A stretch of DNA of 64,000 nt from Evansella vedderi (GTDB lineage Bacteria; Bacillota; Bacilli; Bacillales; Salisediminibacteriaceae): contig NZ_JAUSUG010000016.1 in NCBI RefSeq assembly GCF_030813435.1, positions 79,613 through 143,612 of the forward strand, written 5' to 3'. Positions 7,871-15,018 of the stretch are shown here, one piece after another (position 1 is the stretch's first letter; each line of letters opens with the position of its first letter). The translations under genes were made by a program, and so were the position numbers. Below the pieces are notes generated by a model. The model was not told the DNA's origin, did no database searches, and was given only the letters and a program-made list of their open reading frames with translations.

Positions 7871-8027
7871 ACCTCGTTAGGTGAGGCTCCTGTGCTGGAG
7901 ATACGCTGCTGCCCAAAAATGTCCAAAGACGCCAATGGGTCAACAGAAACCATCGACATAAGGTGGTTTTTAACGTAGCTGGAATTTTATCCTATGCCAC
8001 ACAGTGCTAAAGCTCTACGAATGGAGG
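7871..8027 (+). ncRNA. M-box (ykoK) magnesium riboswitch 2
   Basis: It contains the full run of M-box blocks: CGTTAGGTGAGGCTCC, GCTGCTGCCC, GACGCCAATGGGTCAAC, GTAGCTGG, and CAGTGCTAAAGCTC. A terminator hairpin follows at 8095-8128, then mgtE. This is the usual arrangement for magnesium repression of mgtE in Bacillaceae. Confidence 0.95.
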
Positions 8028-8094
8028 ATCAAGTTAAATTGTATCTGTATGCCTAATTTGGTGTATTTGAGATGCAGTAAAAAATTTGTATGGT

Positions 8095-8128
8095 AACCCA
8101 TCTTCATTCGTATGAAGGTGGGTTTTTA
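8095..8128 (+). terminator. M-box 2 expression-platform terminator
   Basis: The stem AACCCATCTTCAT / ATGAAGGTGGGTT (one G-U pair) is followed by TTTT, 70 bases after the aptamer. It would stop transcription before mgtE when magnesium is bound. Confidence 0.88.
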
Positions 8129-8155
8129 TGTTTGATATTTGGAGGGGGTAATGTA

Positions 8156-8290
8156 ATGGATAGTGATTCATATTTTCGAAGTATTAATTTCATAACTAAA
8201 GTGTTTTTCGTGAAAAAAATAAAATATTTACTATTAGCCGAGTCCATTACTACCTTCAAGTGTAGGGTTCAGTGGGGTGGGACTCCATAA
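8156..8290 (+). CDS. Possible 44-residue leader protein before mgtE
   Basis: A short frame begins at ATG 8156, 8 bases after GGAGGGGG, and lies between the M-box terminator and mgtE. It encodes 44 residues with a mildly hydrophobic, basic middle (FVKKIKYLLLAES). No family is recognised. It would only be transcribed when the M-box permits read-through. It may be a small membrane protein or a leader that affects mgtE translation, or a chance frame. Confidence 0.35.
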   Translation: MDSDSYFRSINFITKVFFVKKIKYLLLAESITTFKCRVQWGGTP

Positions 8291-8332
8291 GTAGGTATTC
8301 ACCATGTTAACAAGTCAAAGGAGGCAATTTGG

Positions 8333-9703
8333 ATGAACAGATTAAATGAAGAGGCGCGTGAAAAGTACTTCGAAACGATCTTCAAGTCACTGAAAAATCA
8401 AGATAAAAACACGTTTCTTGAGTATTTTTTAGAGCTCCACCCGACGGATCAGGTGGAACTATTCCAAGATCTATACAAAGACAAAAGACCGATGTTTTAT
8501 GAATATTTATCTGCAGAGCAATTTGCTGAGATATTCCAAGGGTTAGAGGTAGAGGAACAAAAAGAAGTTGTAAAAGAGTTAGATAAATCCTATGCGGCTA
8601 GTATGTTTAATTATATGCAGGCGGATGACATTGCCGATTTCTTAGTGGAGATTAATGAACCACATGCAAAAGATATCTTAAATGCCATGGATAAAGAAGA
8701 AGCAGATGAAGTAATTGAACTGATGTCTTACCCGGAAGAGTCCGCTGGGGCATTAATGACAAAAGAATTCATTTCCATAAAAGCGACTGACACTGCTTCG
8801 GAAGTAATGGACCAACTAAGAAAAGAAGGACCTGAAGCAGAAACGGTATATTATCTATATGTTGTTGATGCAAAAGATAAGTTAGTCGGTGTTGTTTCTT
8901 TACGCGATTTAATTGTAGCCCCATTATCAGAAACAGTGGAAAATTTAATGAGTACACAAGTAGTTTCTGTTGAAGCCCATACAGACCAAGAAGAGGTTGC
9001 CCAGTTAATAAAAGATTATGATCTATTAGCAGCACCGGTCGTAACAACTACAAATGAACTTATTGGTATTGTAACAGTTGATGACGTGATGGATGTATTA
9101 GAAGAAGAAGCGACAGAGGACTTCGATGATTTTACAGCAGCCAAAGGGGCAACGGATGTTAATATTACAGCCTTTTCTGCAGCAAAAAAGCGGTCTCCAT
9201 GGATTATTATGTTGATGTTCTTTGGTTTAATTACAGCGGGTGTGATCGGTCAATTTGAAGAAACACTTGAAGAGATAGTAATATTAGCTGTGTTTATTCC
9301 ACTGATTATGGACTCAGCTGGTAACACGGGTACACAGTCCCTTGCAGTAATGGTACGTTCACTTGCAACTGGTTCTTTTGAGAGAAAAGGTTTACTCCAT
9401 ACGATTAAAAGGGAATTTGGCACTGGTCTTATGCTTGGATTAATTTGTGCGGTTGTTTTAATGATTGTTATTCCTTTCTTATATGAAGGAGGAATGGTAT
9501 TAGCAGCTATTGTTGGGGTTTCCTTATTTTTAACCCTTAGCATTGCAACCATTATTGGTGCAGTTGTACCAGTAATCATTGATAAATTAAAACTAGACCC
9601 AGCAATCGCATCAGGACCATTTATTACAACGGTGAATGATATTTTAGGGTTATTGATTTACTTCTCTATCGCTACTGCATTATTAGATTATTTACCAAGA
9701 TAA
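8333..9703 (+). CDS. mgtE: Magnesium transporter MgtE
   Basis: This full-length MgtE has 456 residues. The N-terminal superhelical domain covers about residues 1-135 (LHPTDQVELFQDL, FAEIFQGL, ADDIADFL). Two CBS domains follow at about 140-260 (ESAGALMTKEFISIKAT; LAAPVVTTTNELIGIVTVDDVMDVLEEE). Then comes a plug helix and five transmembrane helices (about 285-455) with the pore motif SAGNTGTQSLAVMVR and the C-terminal AIASGPFITTVNDILGL. MgtE is a homodimeric, magnesium-gated channel in the cytoplasmic membrane. AAAGGAGG precedes the ATG. Expression is under M-box 2. A second M-box starts only 8 bases after the stop codon. Confidence 0.96.
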   Translation: MNRLNEEAREKYFETIFKSLKNQDKNTFLEYFLELHPTDQVELFQDLYKDKRPMFYEYLSAEQFAEIFQGLEVEEQKEVVKELDKSYAASMFNYMQADDIADFLVEINEPHAKDILNAMDKEEADEVIELMSYPEESAGALMTKEFISIKATDTASEVMDQLRKEGPEAETVYYLYVVDAKDKLVGVVSLRDLIVAPLSETVENLMSTQVVSVEAHTDQEEVAQLIKDYDLLAAPVVTTTNELIGIVTVDDVMDVLEEEATEDFDDFTAAKGATDVNITAFSAAKKRSPWIIMLMFFGLITAGVIGQFEETLEEIVILAVFIPLIMDSAGNTGTQSLAVMVRSLATGSFERKGLLHTIKREFGTGLMLGLICAVVLMIVIPFLYEGGMVLAAIVGVSLFLTLSIATIIGAVVPVIIDKLKLDPAIASGPFITTVNDILGLLIYFSIATALLDYLPR

Positions 9704-9710
9704 ACTAGGA

Positions 9711-9865
9711 TCTTCGTTAGGTGAGGCTCCTGTGTGAAGATATGCTGCTGCCCAGAAATGTGGAGACACGCCAATGGGTCAACAATAACTATCGATGAAG
9801 GTAGTTTTTAATGTAGCTGGGGTAGCCCTATGTCACACAGTGCTAAAGCTCAACGATGGAAGATG
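9711..9865 (+). ncRNA. M-box (ykoK) magnesium riboswitch 3, intercistronic
   Basis: Conserved M-box blocks: CGTTAGGTGAGGCTCC, GCTGCTGCCC, ACGCCAATGGGTCAAC, GTAGCTGG, and CAGTGCTAAAGCTC. It begins 8 bases after the mgtE stop, with no room for a promoter or terminator between them, and precedes a terminator and the mgtC-mgtE pair. It therefore probably acts inside the mgtE transcript as a second magnesium gate rather than as a separate leader. Confidence 0.93.
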
Positions 9866-9879
9866 TTTATAACAGTTTA

Positions 9880-9912
9880 GACACCTTCTCTTCGTTGAAG
9901 GTGTCTTTTTTT
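9880..9912 (+). terminator. M-box 3 expression-platform terminator
   Basis: Perfect 9-bp stem GACACCTTC / GAAGGTGTC with an 8-nt loop, followed by seven T. It would be formed when M-box 3 has bound magnesium. Confidence 0.92.
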
Positions 9913-9981
9913 GAGAAATTAACTTTACTTTCTAATCTTTAGGGAAACTTAAATATAACGGTCTTGAAAGGAGGGTTTACG

Positions 9982-10695
9982 ATGGTATTTGATTTAGAAA
10001 TTATTATTAAATTATCGATAGCATTATTCTTTGGTATGTTAATTGGTATCGACCGGCAATTAAAGCATAAACCTTTAGGGCTAAAGACTAGTATGGTTAT
10101 TTGTGTCGCAAGCTGCTTAGTTACGATCGTTTCCATTCAATCGTTTCACCAATTTGCATCACCCACTTACAATGCCATTGATCCCATGCGTTTAGCAGCA
10201 CAAATAGTCAGTGGTGTCGGCTTTCTTGGTGCCGGTGTCATCCTTCGTAGAAACAATGATGTCATATCTGGTTTAACGAGTGCTGCGATGATATGGGCTG
10301 CATCGGGATTAGGAATTGCCGTTGGTGCCGGATTTTATTTTGAATCGACCATTGCCGTTATTTTACTTATTATCGCGGTAAACTTTTTACCAATGATTAT
10401 TAAATCCGTAGGGCCAGCAACGTTAAGGGAAAGAGAAGTTTCTGTAAAAATTGTCATGGAGCCAAATTATAAGATGACGGAACTTATTAAAACCATTGAG
10501 AAAAAAGGGCAAGGCTTAAATGAAAATGAAAAAAGTGACATAACGATTCGTGATATTAAATTAAAAGATTTAGAGAACGGAAATCAACAAATTGATCTAA
10601 GACTCTCAGCACCGGAAAAACAGTACACCACCGAAATTTATTATTTAATTAAGAAAATTGATTACGTTTTAACGGTGGATGTGGAACACTTATAA
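9982..10695 (+). CDS. MgtC/SapB family membrane protein
   Basis: This 237-residue integral membrane protein has an MgtC/SapB domain of four to five transmembrane helices (about residues 5-140). Its family motifs are ALFFGMLIGIDRQLKHKPLG, RLAAQIVSGVGFLGAGVIL and SAAMIWAASGLGIAVGAG. A soluble C-terminal ACT-like domain follows (about 155-237). MgtC proteins support growth at low magnesium; in other bacteria they act on the F-type ATPase or on signalling rather than transporting magnesium. AAAGGAGGG precedes the ATG at 9982. It sits 18 bases before a second mgtE and behind an M-box, which fits induction at low magnesium. Confidence 0.9.
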   Translation: MVFDLEIIIKLSIALFFGMLIGIDRQLKHKPLGLKTSMVICVASCLVTIVSIQSFHQFASPTYNAIDPMRLAAQIVSGVGFLGAGVILRRNNDVISGLTSAAMIWAASGLGIAVGAGFYFESTIAVILLIIAVNFLPMIIKSVGPATLREREVSVKIVMEPNYKMTELIKTIEKKGQGLNENEKSDITIRDIKLKDLENGNQQIDLRLSAPEKQYTTEIYYLIKKIDYVLTVDVEHL

Positions 10696-10713
10696 AGGGA
10701 AGGAGGAAACAGA

Positions 10714-12081
10714 ATGAAAAAAACATTAAATATTAAAAACAGGGAAGAATTTACTTACTACCTCTTTTTATATTTGAAAAAAAACGAGAAAGAAAACTTT
10801 CGGACGGAGTTCATGGAGCTTCATCCTACCGATCAAATTGATATTTTTAAACAAATGAGTAAGGAAAAAAGAAAGCGTGTGTATGACTATTTAGAGCCCA
10901 TTGAATTTGCAGAAATTTTCCAAGGTCTATCATTAACAGAGCAAAAAACAGTGTTTGCTGAGCTAGAAGATGAGTTTGCGTTAAATATGTTAAACGAGCT
11001 TGCAGCCGATGATATTACGGACTTTTTTGGACAAATTCCAGACAGTGTTGCTTCTTATCTATTAAGTAGAATGGATAAAAAGGAAGCAAACAACATTAAA
11101 TTATTATTGTCTTATAAAGAAGATACAGCAGGATCTATTATGACCACAGAGTTTATTACGTTGTCTGCAAAAGATAATGTTACCGCCGTCATGGAGAAAT
11201 TACGGGAAGAAGGAATGGACGCGGAAACGATTTATTATTTATATGTTACCAATGAAGAAGATAAACTCATTGGGATCGTATCCCTTCGTGAATTGATCAT
11301 TTCACCAAGTGATGAATTGGTGGAAAATATCATGAAGGAGCAGGTTATCTCTGTTTCTGCCTTTGCCGATCAAGAGGAAGTATCCACCATTATTAAAGAC
11401 TATGATTTATTAGCTGTTCCAGTAGTAACCAGTGAGGAAAAAATCATTGGGATTGTAACGGTTGATGACATTATCGATGTTATGGAAGAAGAAACAACAG
11501 AAGAAATTGGCCAATTTGCAGCCGTAAAAGGTGCCCTAGACCTTAATGTGAATGCATTTACTGCCACAAAAAAACGGTTGCCATGGTTGATTCTATTATT
11601 ATTTATTGGAATGTTAACAGCGGGATTAATTGGAGGCTTTGAAGGAACGTTAGCAGAAGTAGCTATTTTAGCGATTTTTATCCCATTAATTGCCGATATG
11701 GCAGGGAATACAGGGACACAATCCTTAGCGATCGTTGTTCGGGGCTTAGCATTGGAGAAGTTGGATCGAAAAAGCATTATTAAATTGTTGAAACGGGAAA
11801 CCTTAACGGGCTTCATGATGGGGATCGTATGCGGAATCATTGTTACATTCATAACGCTCATTCTCCCAAATACAAGTTTGACCCTAGGGTTTATCGTTGG
11901 CATTTCCTTATTTATAACCATACTTGTTTCCACTTTAACAGGGACTGTCATTCCGTTAATCATTGATAGGTTTAAAATTGACCCAGCAGTAGCATCGGGT
12001 CCGTTCATAACAACGATAAACGATATTGTAGGATTATTTGTATATTTCTCCATCGCCACTTCGTTAATAAATTATTTATAA
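10714..12081 (+). CDS. mgtE: Magnesium transporter MgtE (second full-length copy)
   Basis: This 455-residue paralogue of the 8333-9703 protein has the same domain order: N domain (about 1-135, LHPTDQIDIFKQM, FAEIFQGL), two CBS domains (about 140-260, GSIMTTEFITLSAKD; LAVPVVTSEEKIIGIVTVDDIIDVMEEE), then the pore domain with MAGNTGTQSLAIVVRG and AVASGPFITTINDIVGLFVYF. It is a magnesium channel gated by cytoplasmic magnesium. AAGGAGG precedes the ATG. It is co-transcribed with the MgtC/SapB gene behind M-box 3. A long antisense frame across this gene is a codon-bias shadow. Confidence 0.95.
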   Translation: MKKTLNIKNREEFTYYLFLYLKKNEKENFRTEFMELHPTDQIDIFKQMSKEKRKRVYDYLEPIEFAEIFQGLSLTEQKTVFAELEDEFALNMLNELAADDITDFFGQIPDSVASYLLSRMDKKEANNIKLLLSYKEDTAGSIMTTEFITLSAKDNVTAVMEKLREEGMDAETIYYLYVTNEEDKLIGIVSLRELIISPSDELVENIMKEQVISVSAFADQEEVSTIIKDYDLLAVPVVTSEEKIIGIVTVDDIIDVMEEETTEEIGQFAAVKGALDLNVNAFTATKKRLPWLILLLFIGMLTAGLIGGFEGTLAEVAILAIFIPLIADMAGNTGTQSLAIVVRGLALEKLDRKSIIKLLKRETLTGFMMGIVCGIIVTFITLILPNTSLTLGFIVGISLFITILVSTLTGTVIPLIIDRFKIDPAVASGPFITTINDIVGLFVYFSIATSLINYL

Positions 12082-12104
12082 GTAGGACAGAAGGGACATT
12101 ATTC

Positions 12105-12150
12105 TAAAGGGTGTTTTATAACTTAATTGTTTATGAAACATCCTTTTTTT
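12105..12150 (+). terminator. Intrinsic terminator of magnesium operon
   Basis: The stem AAAGGGTGTTTTATAA pairs with TTTATGAAACATCCTTT (G-U pairs included) and seven T follow. It lies about 25 bases after the second mgtE stop. Confidence 0.85.
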
Positions 12151-12188
12151 CACTAAGTGATTAGTTTCCACTGAGATCTAAGAATGAA

Positions 12189-12234
12189 AAGACAATTCAA
12201 CCCAGCATCAAAGCGAGATTGAATCGTCTTTTTT
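12189..12234 (-). terminator. Intrinsic terminator of RpiR-family gene
   Basis: The 12-bp arms 12189-12200 and 12219-12230 pair on the minus strand with one G-U. TTTTC follows on that strand, and a T run on the plus strand too, so it may be bidirectional between the convergent mgtE and rpiR-type genes. Confidence 0.75.
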
Positions 12235-13081
12235 AATATAATTTCCTAGAAATCTCTTCTGCAACTCTTTCTTTGTTTTTCTTCGCTTGGTCGTAAATTT
12301 TGATGGAAATGCCTGTACAAATAAGATCGATGACGAACAATTGAGAGACCTTCGAGATGAGAGAGCCGCTATCTAACGGGTTTTCCTTGGCTGATGTTAA
12401 TAGTAAATGGTCCGAGAATTTCGTTAACGGTGACTTGACGTAGTTTGTAATGGCTACGACTTTGGCGTTATTTTTTTTGGCTACTGATACGGCGTCGACA
12501 ATATCCTTCGTTGATCCAGTTAAACTTATGGCAATGATTAACGTATTGCTAGATACGGAACAGGAGCGTGTGACCTGCATATGGGAGTCTGTTATCACTT
12601 CAATATGCTTTCCAATCCGCATTAAGCGATTTTGCATATCCAATCCAGCAATACCAGAGGAAGAAATGGCGTAGACGATAACATTATCCGTCTCAATAAT
12701 GAGATCGATCACTTTTTGCAACTCCTCATGATCCACAATTTCATACGTATTATGTATCGTTTCAACCATACTATTTTTTACCCGGTCAACAAAGGTTTCA
12801 TCACTTTCAGAATTGTTAAAAGAGGCTAGCTCTTGAGCGAGAGCAAATTTAAAGTCCTGATAGCCTTTAAAGCCTAATTTCCTGCAAAATCTCAAAACAG
12901 TTGATTCACCAATATCACAGGCTAAAGAGATTTCTGTTAAGGACTGATAAATCACTTCTTTAAAATTTTTCAGTACGTATTCATAGACCTTAAGTTCTGA
13001 TTTCGTAAAACCTGTTTTATTTTGTTCCATTAATAAAGTCAGTTTCGGTAAGCTTCCTCCAGGGGATTCTTCGTACTTCAT
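12233..13081 (-). CDS. MurR/RpiR family transcriptional regulator
   Basis: This 282-residue DNA-binding regulator has an N-terminal RpiR helix-turn-helix (about residues 15-85), with LACDIGESTVLRFCRKLGFKGYQDFK, and a C-terminal SIS sugar-phosphate isomerase-like domain (about 110-245) with VIVYAISSSGIAGLDM and IAISLTGSTKDIVDA. Such proteins sense phosphorylated sugars or amino sugars. The ATG at 13081 is 8 bases after GGGAGG; the GTG at 13090 overlaps that site. No sugar genes adjoin it; the next genes encode an amidohydrolase and an AbgT-type transporter, so its target is uncertain. MurR controls muropeptide use elsewhere, which could fit an amidase module. Confidence 0.88.
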   Translation of the reverse strand: MKYEESPGGSLPKLTLLMEQNKTGFTKSELKVYEYVLKNFKEVIYQSLTEISLACDIGESTVLRFCRKLGFKGYQDFKFALAQELASFNNSESDETFVDRVKNSMVETIHNTYEIVDHEELQKVIDLIIETDNVIVYAISSSGIAGLDMQNRLMRIGKHIEVITDSHMQVTRSCSVSSNTLIIAISLTGSTKDIVDAVSVAKKNNAKVVAITNYVKSPLTKFSDHLLLTSAKENPLDSGSLISKVSQLFVIDLICTGISIKIYDQAKKNKERVAEEISRKLY

Positions 13082-13215
13082 GCCTTTCACCTCCCTAATG
13101 TTTTTATAACGTTAATAATATGTTACAGCAACTTCTTCTGTTTATGAAGTAACAAACTACTTTATTTTGAAATTATAAATTTTTTTGGAGTGGAACTTCA
13201 AAATTAAAATTAATA

Positions 13216-13245
13216 TTGATAGCTGTCGTTCTGTTTTGTTACAAT
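13216..13245 (+). promoter_or_regulatory. Sigma-A promoter upstream of GGDEF-like regulator gene
   Basis: TTGATA (13216-13221) and TACAAT (13240-13245) are 18 bases apart. Transcription would begin about 13252, directly ahead of the terminator-like hairpin at 13261-13307. Confidence 0.65.
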
Positions 13246-13260
13246 ATAGTTGTTTAAAAA

Positions 13261-13307
13261 GCACACATTAGTGATTACAATTAAAGTAATCACTAATGTG
13301 TGTTTTA
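13261..13307 (+). terminator. Promoter-proximal terminator-like hairpin
   Basis: A perfect 16-bp stem (13263-13278 with 13286-13301), loop AATTAAA, is followed by GTTTTATTTT. It lies between the predicted promoter and the gene at 13357, so it would end transcription within about 60 bases unless it is bypassed. It may be an attenuator, or the terminator of an unseen short RNA. Confidence 0.7.
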
Positions 13308-13356
13308 TTTTGATTAGATAAATAAAGTAGAAATAGATGAGAAAGTAGGAATTGAA

Positions 13357-14658
13357 GTGTATAAAATCGGAGTGGTTGGTCCTCGTTTGTCAGTAAAGCG
13401 AATTTTGGAAGTAGCTTATGAGATTGATCAAGAAATGGAATTAATACCTTACTCTTATACAGAAGTAAAAGAGGTAGAGAACATTATAAGAGAACATGAA
13501 AACCACGTTGACTTTTGGCTATTTTCAGGTTACATCCCGTATATGGCCGCTTCAAAAACGTTATCTTTTGTTGAAAATTCGGTTTATATATTCTCCACAG
13601 AATCCAGTATTTATAAAAGTTTCATGGAACTGGTTTACTCTAAAGGGGCATTACTAAACCGATTAAGCATTGACATGATCCCTGCTACAAATGTAACCGA
13701 GGGAGAAAGCTTAGAACAGTTAAACAAAATAGTGAAAGATTTATACGTAAAAACCCTCGATGCAGACACTGACACAAGAGAATTGTTTAACTTCCACTAT
13801 GATTTATGGAAGCAACATAAGACGGATGGTGCTTTGACATGTTACCCAACCGTCAATGAAGCATTAAATAAAGCTGGTGTCCCAGCATATTCCATGTCAC
13901 CTACACGTATTGAAATTTTTCAAACGATAAAGATATTCTTTGAGAAGATAAAGACTTCCTACTATAAAGATACGCAGATTGGTGTCGAAAAAATCGAGGT
14001 GAAAGATTTTGACTCGATTAAAGAGAAAATGGAGAAAACATATCAAGTTCAGTATTTAGAGCTTAGGATGAAGGAAGCACTTATCCAGCTTTGTGAAAAA
14101 TTAGATGGCTCTCTCTTCGAGGAAGGAAATGGACGATATACAATTTTTAGCTCTCGAGGAGCAATTGAAAGAGAGATACAGACATTAAAGGAAACAGCCT
14201 ATTCCTTGTCACTTGAAGCAAATACTACTGTTTCCGTAGGAATTGGTTTCGGAATAACTGTATTATCAGCTGAAATAAACGCTCATCGTGCTCTTCAACA
14301 GTCGAAGAAAAAAGCAGAACAAGGGATGGTTATTGTTCAGGATGATGGCACGATGATTGAGTCAGTAAGACAAGCGGAAGAACTAAAGTATGCCTATCGT
14401 ACAAATGATATAGATTTTTTGGAGAAATTAAAAAGAGGAAGAATCCCTGTAAAAACATTTAAAAAAATAGAAGCCTTAATCCAAAAAATGGGGTGGAGTA
14501 ATTTTACGACAAAGGATTTAACGGCACATCTGCAAATGGGTGAACGAAACGCTCAGCGGATAGTCGCTGCATTGTGCGAAGTTGGTATTGCAGAGTGTAT
14601 TGGCGAAGAGTCCCACCACTACCGAGGAAGGCCAATTAAAATTTATCGTCTAAAATAA
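13357..14658 (+). CDS. Transcriptional regulator with GGDEF-like and winged-helix domains
   Basis: This is a cytoplasmic protein of 433 residues with no close named relative that I recognise. The N-terminal part (about 1-200) looks like an alpha/beta ligand-sensing domain (MYKIGVVGPRLSVKRILEVA). The middle (about 235-340), with TVSVGIGFGITVLSAEINAHRAL, resembles a degenerate GGDEF or GTP cyclohydrolase III-type fold without the GGDEF signature. The C-terminus (about 375-433) is a winged helix-turn-helix (TTKDLTAHLQMGERNAQRIVAALCEVGIAECI). The start is GTG; AGGA lies a few bases before it. It sits directly before an M20 amidohydrolase/AbgT operon and probably regulates it through the palindromes at 14748 and 14973. 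Confidence 0.75.
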   Translation: MYKIGVVGPRLSVKRILEVAYEIDQEMELIPYSYTEVKEVENIIREHENHVDFWLFSGYIPYMAASKTLSFVENSVYIFSTESSIYKSFMELVYSKGALLNRLSIDMIPATNVTEGESLEQLNKIVKDLYVKTLDADTDTRELFNFHYDLWKQHKTDGALTCYPTVNEALNKAGVPAYSMSPTRIEIFQTIKIFFEKIKTSYYKDTQIGVEKIEVKDFDSIKEKMEKTYQVQYLELRMKEALIQLCEKLDGSLFEEGNGRYTIFSSRGAIEREIQTLKETAYSLSLEANTTVSVGIGFGITVLSAEINAHRALQQSKKKAEQGMVIVQDDGTMIESVRQAEELKYAYRTNDIDFLEKLKRGRIPVKTFKKIEALIQKMGWSNFTTKDLTAHLQMGERNAQRIVAALCEVGIAECIGEESHHYRGRPIKIYRLK

Positions 14659-14691
14659 GCATTCCAATTAAGAGTGCTTATTTTAGTTTTT
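14650..14691 (+). terminator. Intrinsic terminator overlapping regulator stop codon
   Basis: The 12-bp stem CTAAAATAAGCA / TGCTTATTTTAG is followed by TTTTT. The left arm includes the last codons and the stop codon of the regulator gene. Confidence 0.85.
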
Positions 14692-14747
14692 ACAAAAAAA
14701 ATGTTGAAGGGTGAAGAAATATAGCGTAAAATGTCCATAAGTATATA

Positions 14748-14760
14748 ACGAAATTTTCGT
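14748..14760 (+). promoter_or_regulatory. Candidate operator 1 (ACGAAATTTTCGT)
   Basis: A 13-bp palindrome with an odd centre, ACGAAA-T-TTTCGT. It is the exact reverse complement of the core of the second palindrome at 14973-14991. Both lie in the 360-base gap before the amidohydrolase gene, so they are good candidates for the binding site of the adjacent regulator. Confidence 0.5.
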
Positions 14761-14972
14761 AATATATTCGCTAATTAGAATTTTTCCCTATTTATACCAA
14801 CTATAAGAGGATTATGGTAATAGCGTAGCACGAAGTATGTTATTAAAAAATAGTAAGAGAATAGGATTTAAGTATTTTCTGGTGAAATAATTGTTTTTTA
14901 ATTCTTTATTGTTGTGTTTTTTCGAAAAATAAAAAAGAAGACAGCAATAGTTTATCAACTTAAAGATAGTAT

Positions 14973-14991
14973 TTAACGAAAATTTCGTTAA
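14973..14991 (+). promoter_or_regulatory. Candidate operator 2 (TTAACGAAAATTTCGTTAA)
   Basis: A 19-bp palindrome, perfect except for its centre, ending 27 bases before the TTG start of the M20 gene and therefore within the likely promoter/leader. Its core repeats operator 1. Confidence 0.55.
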
Positions 14992-15018
14992 GTGTTCTTT
15001 AAATTAGGAGGTATTACT

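Noticed and set aside
11400..12059. 219-residue antisense open frame across the second mgtE
   Set aside because: It mirrors the codon pattern of mgtE, has no ribosome binding site, and the same shadow appears opposite the other mgtE copies (6044-6340, 9250-9579).
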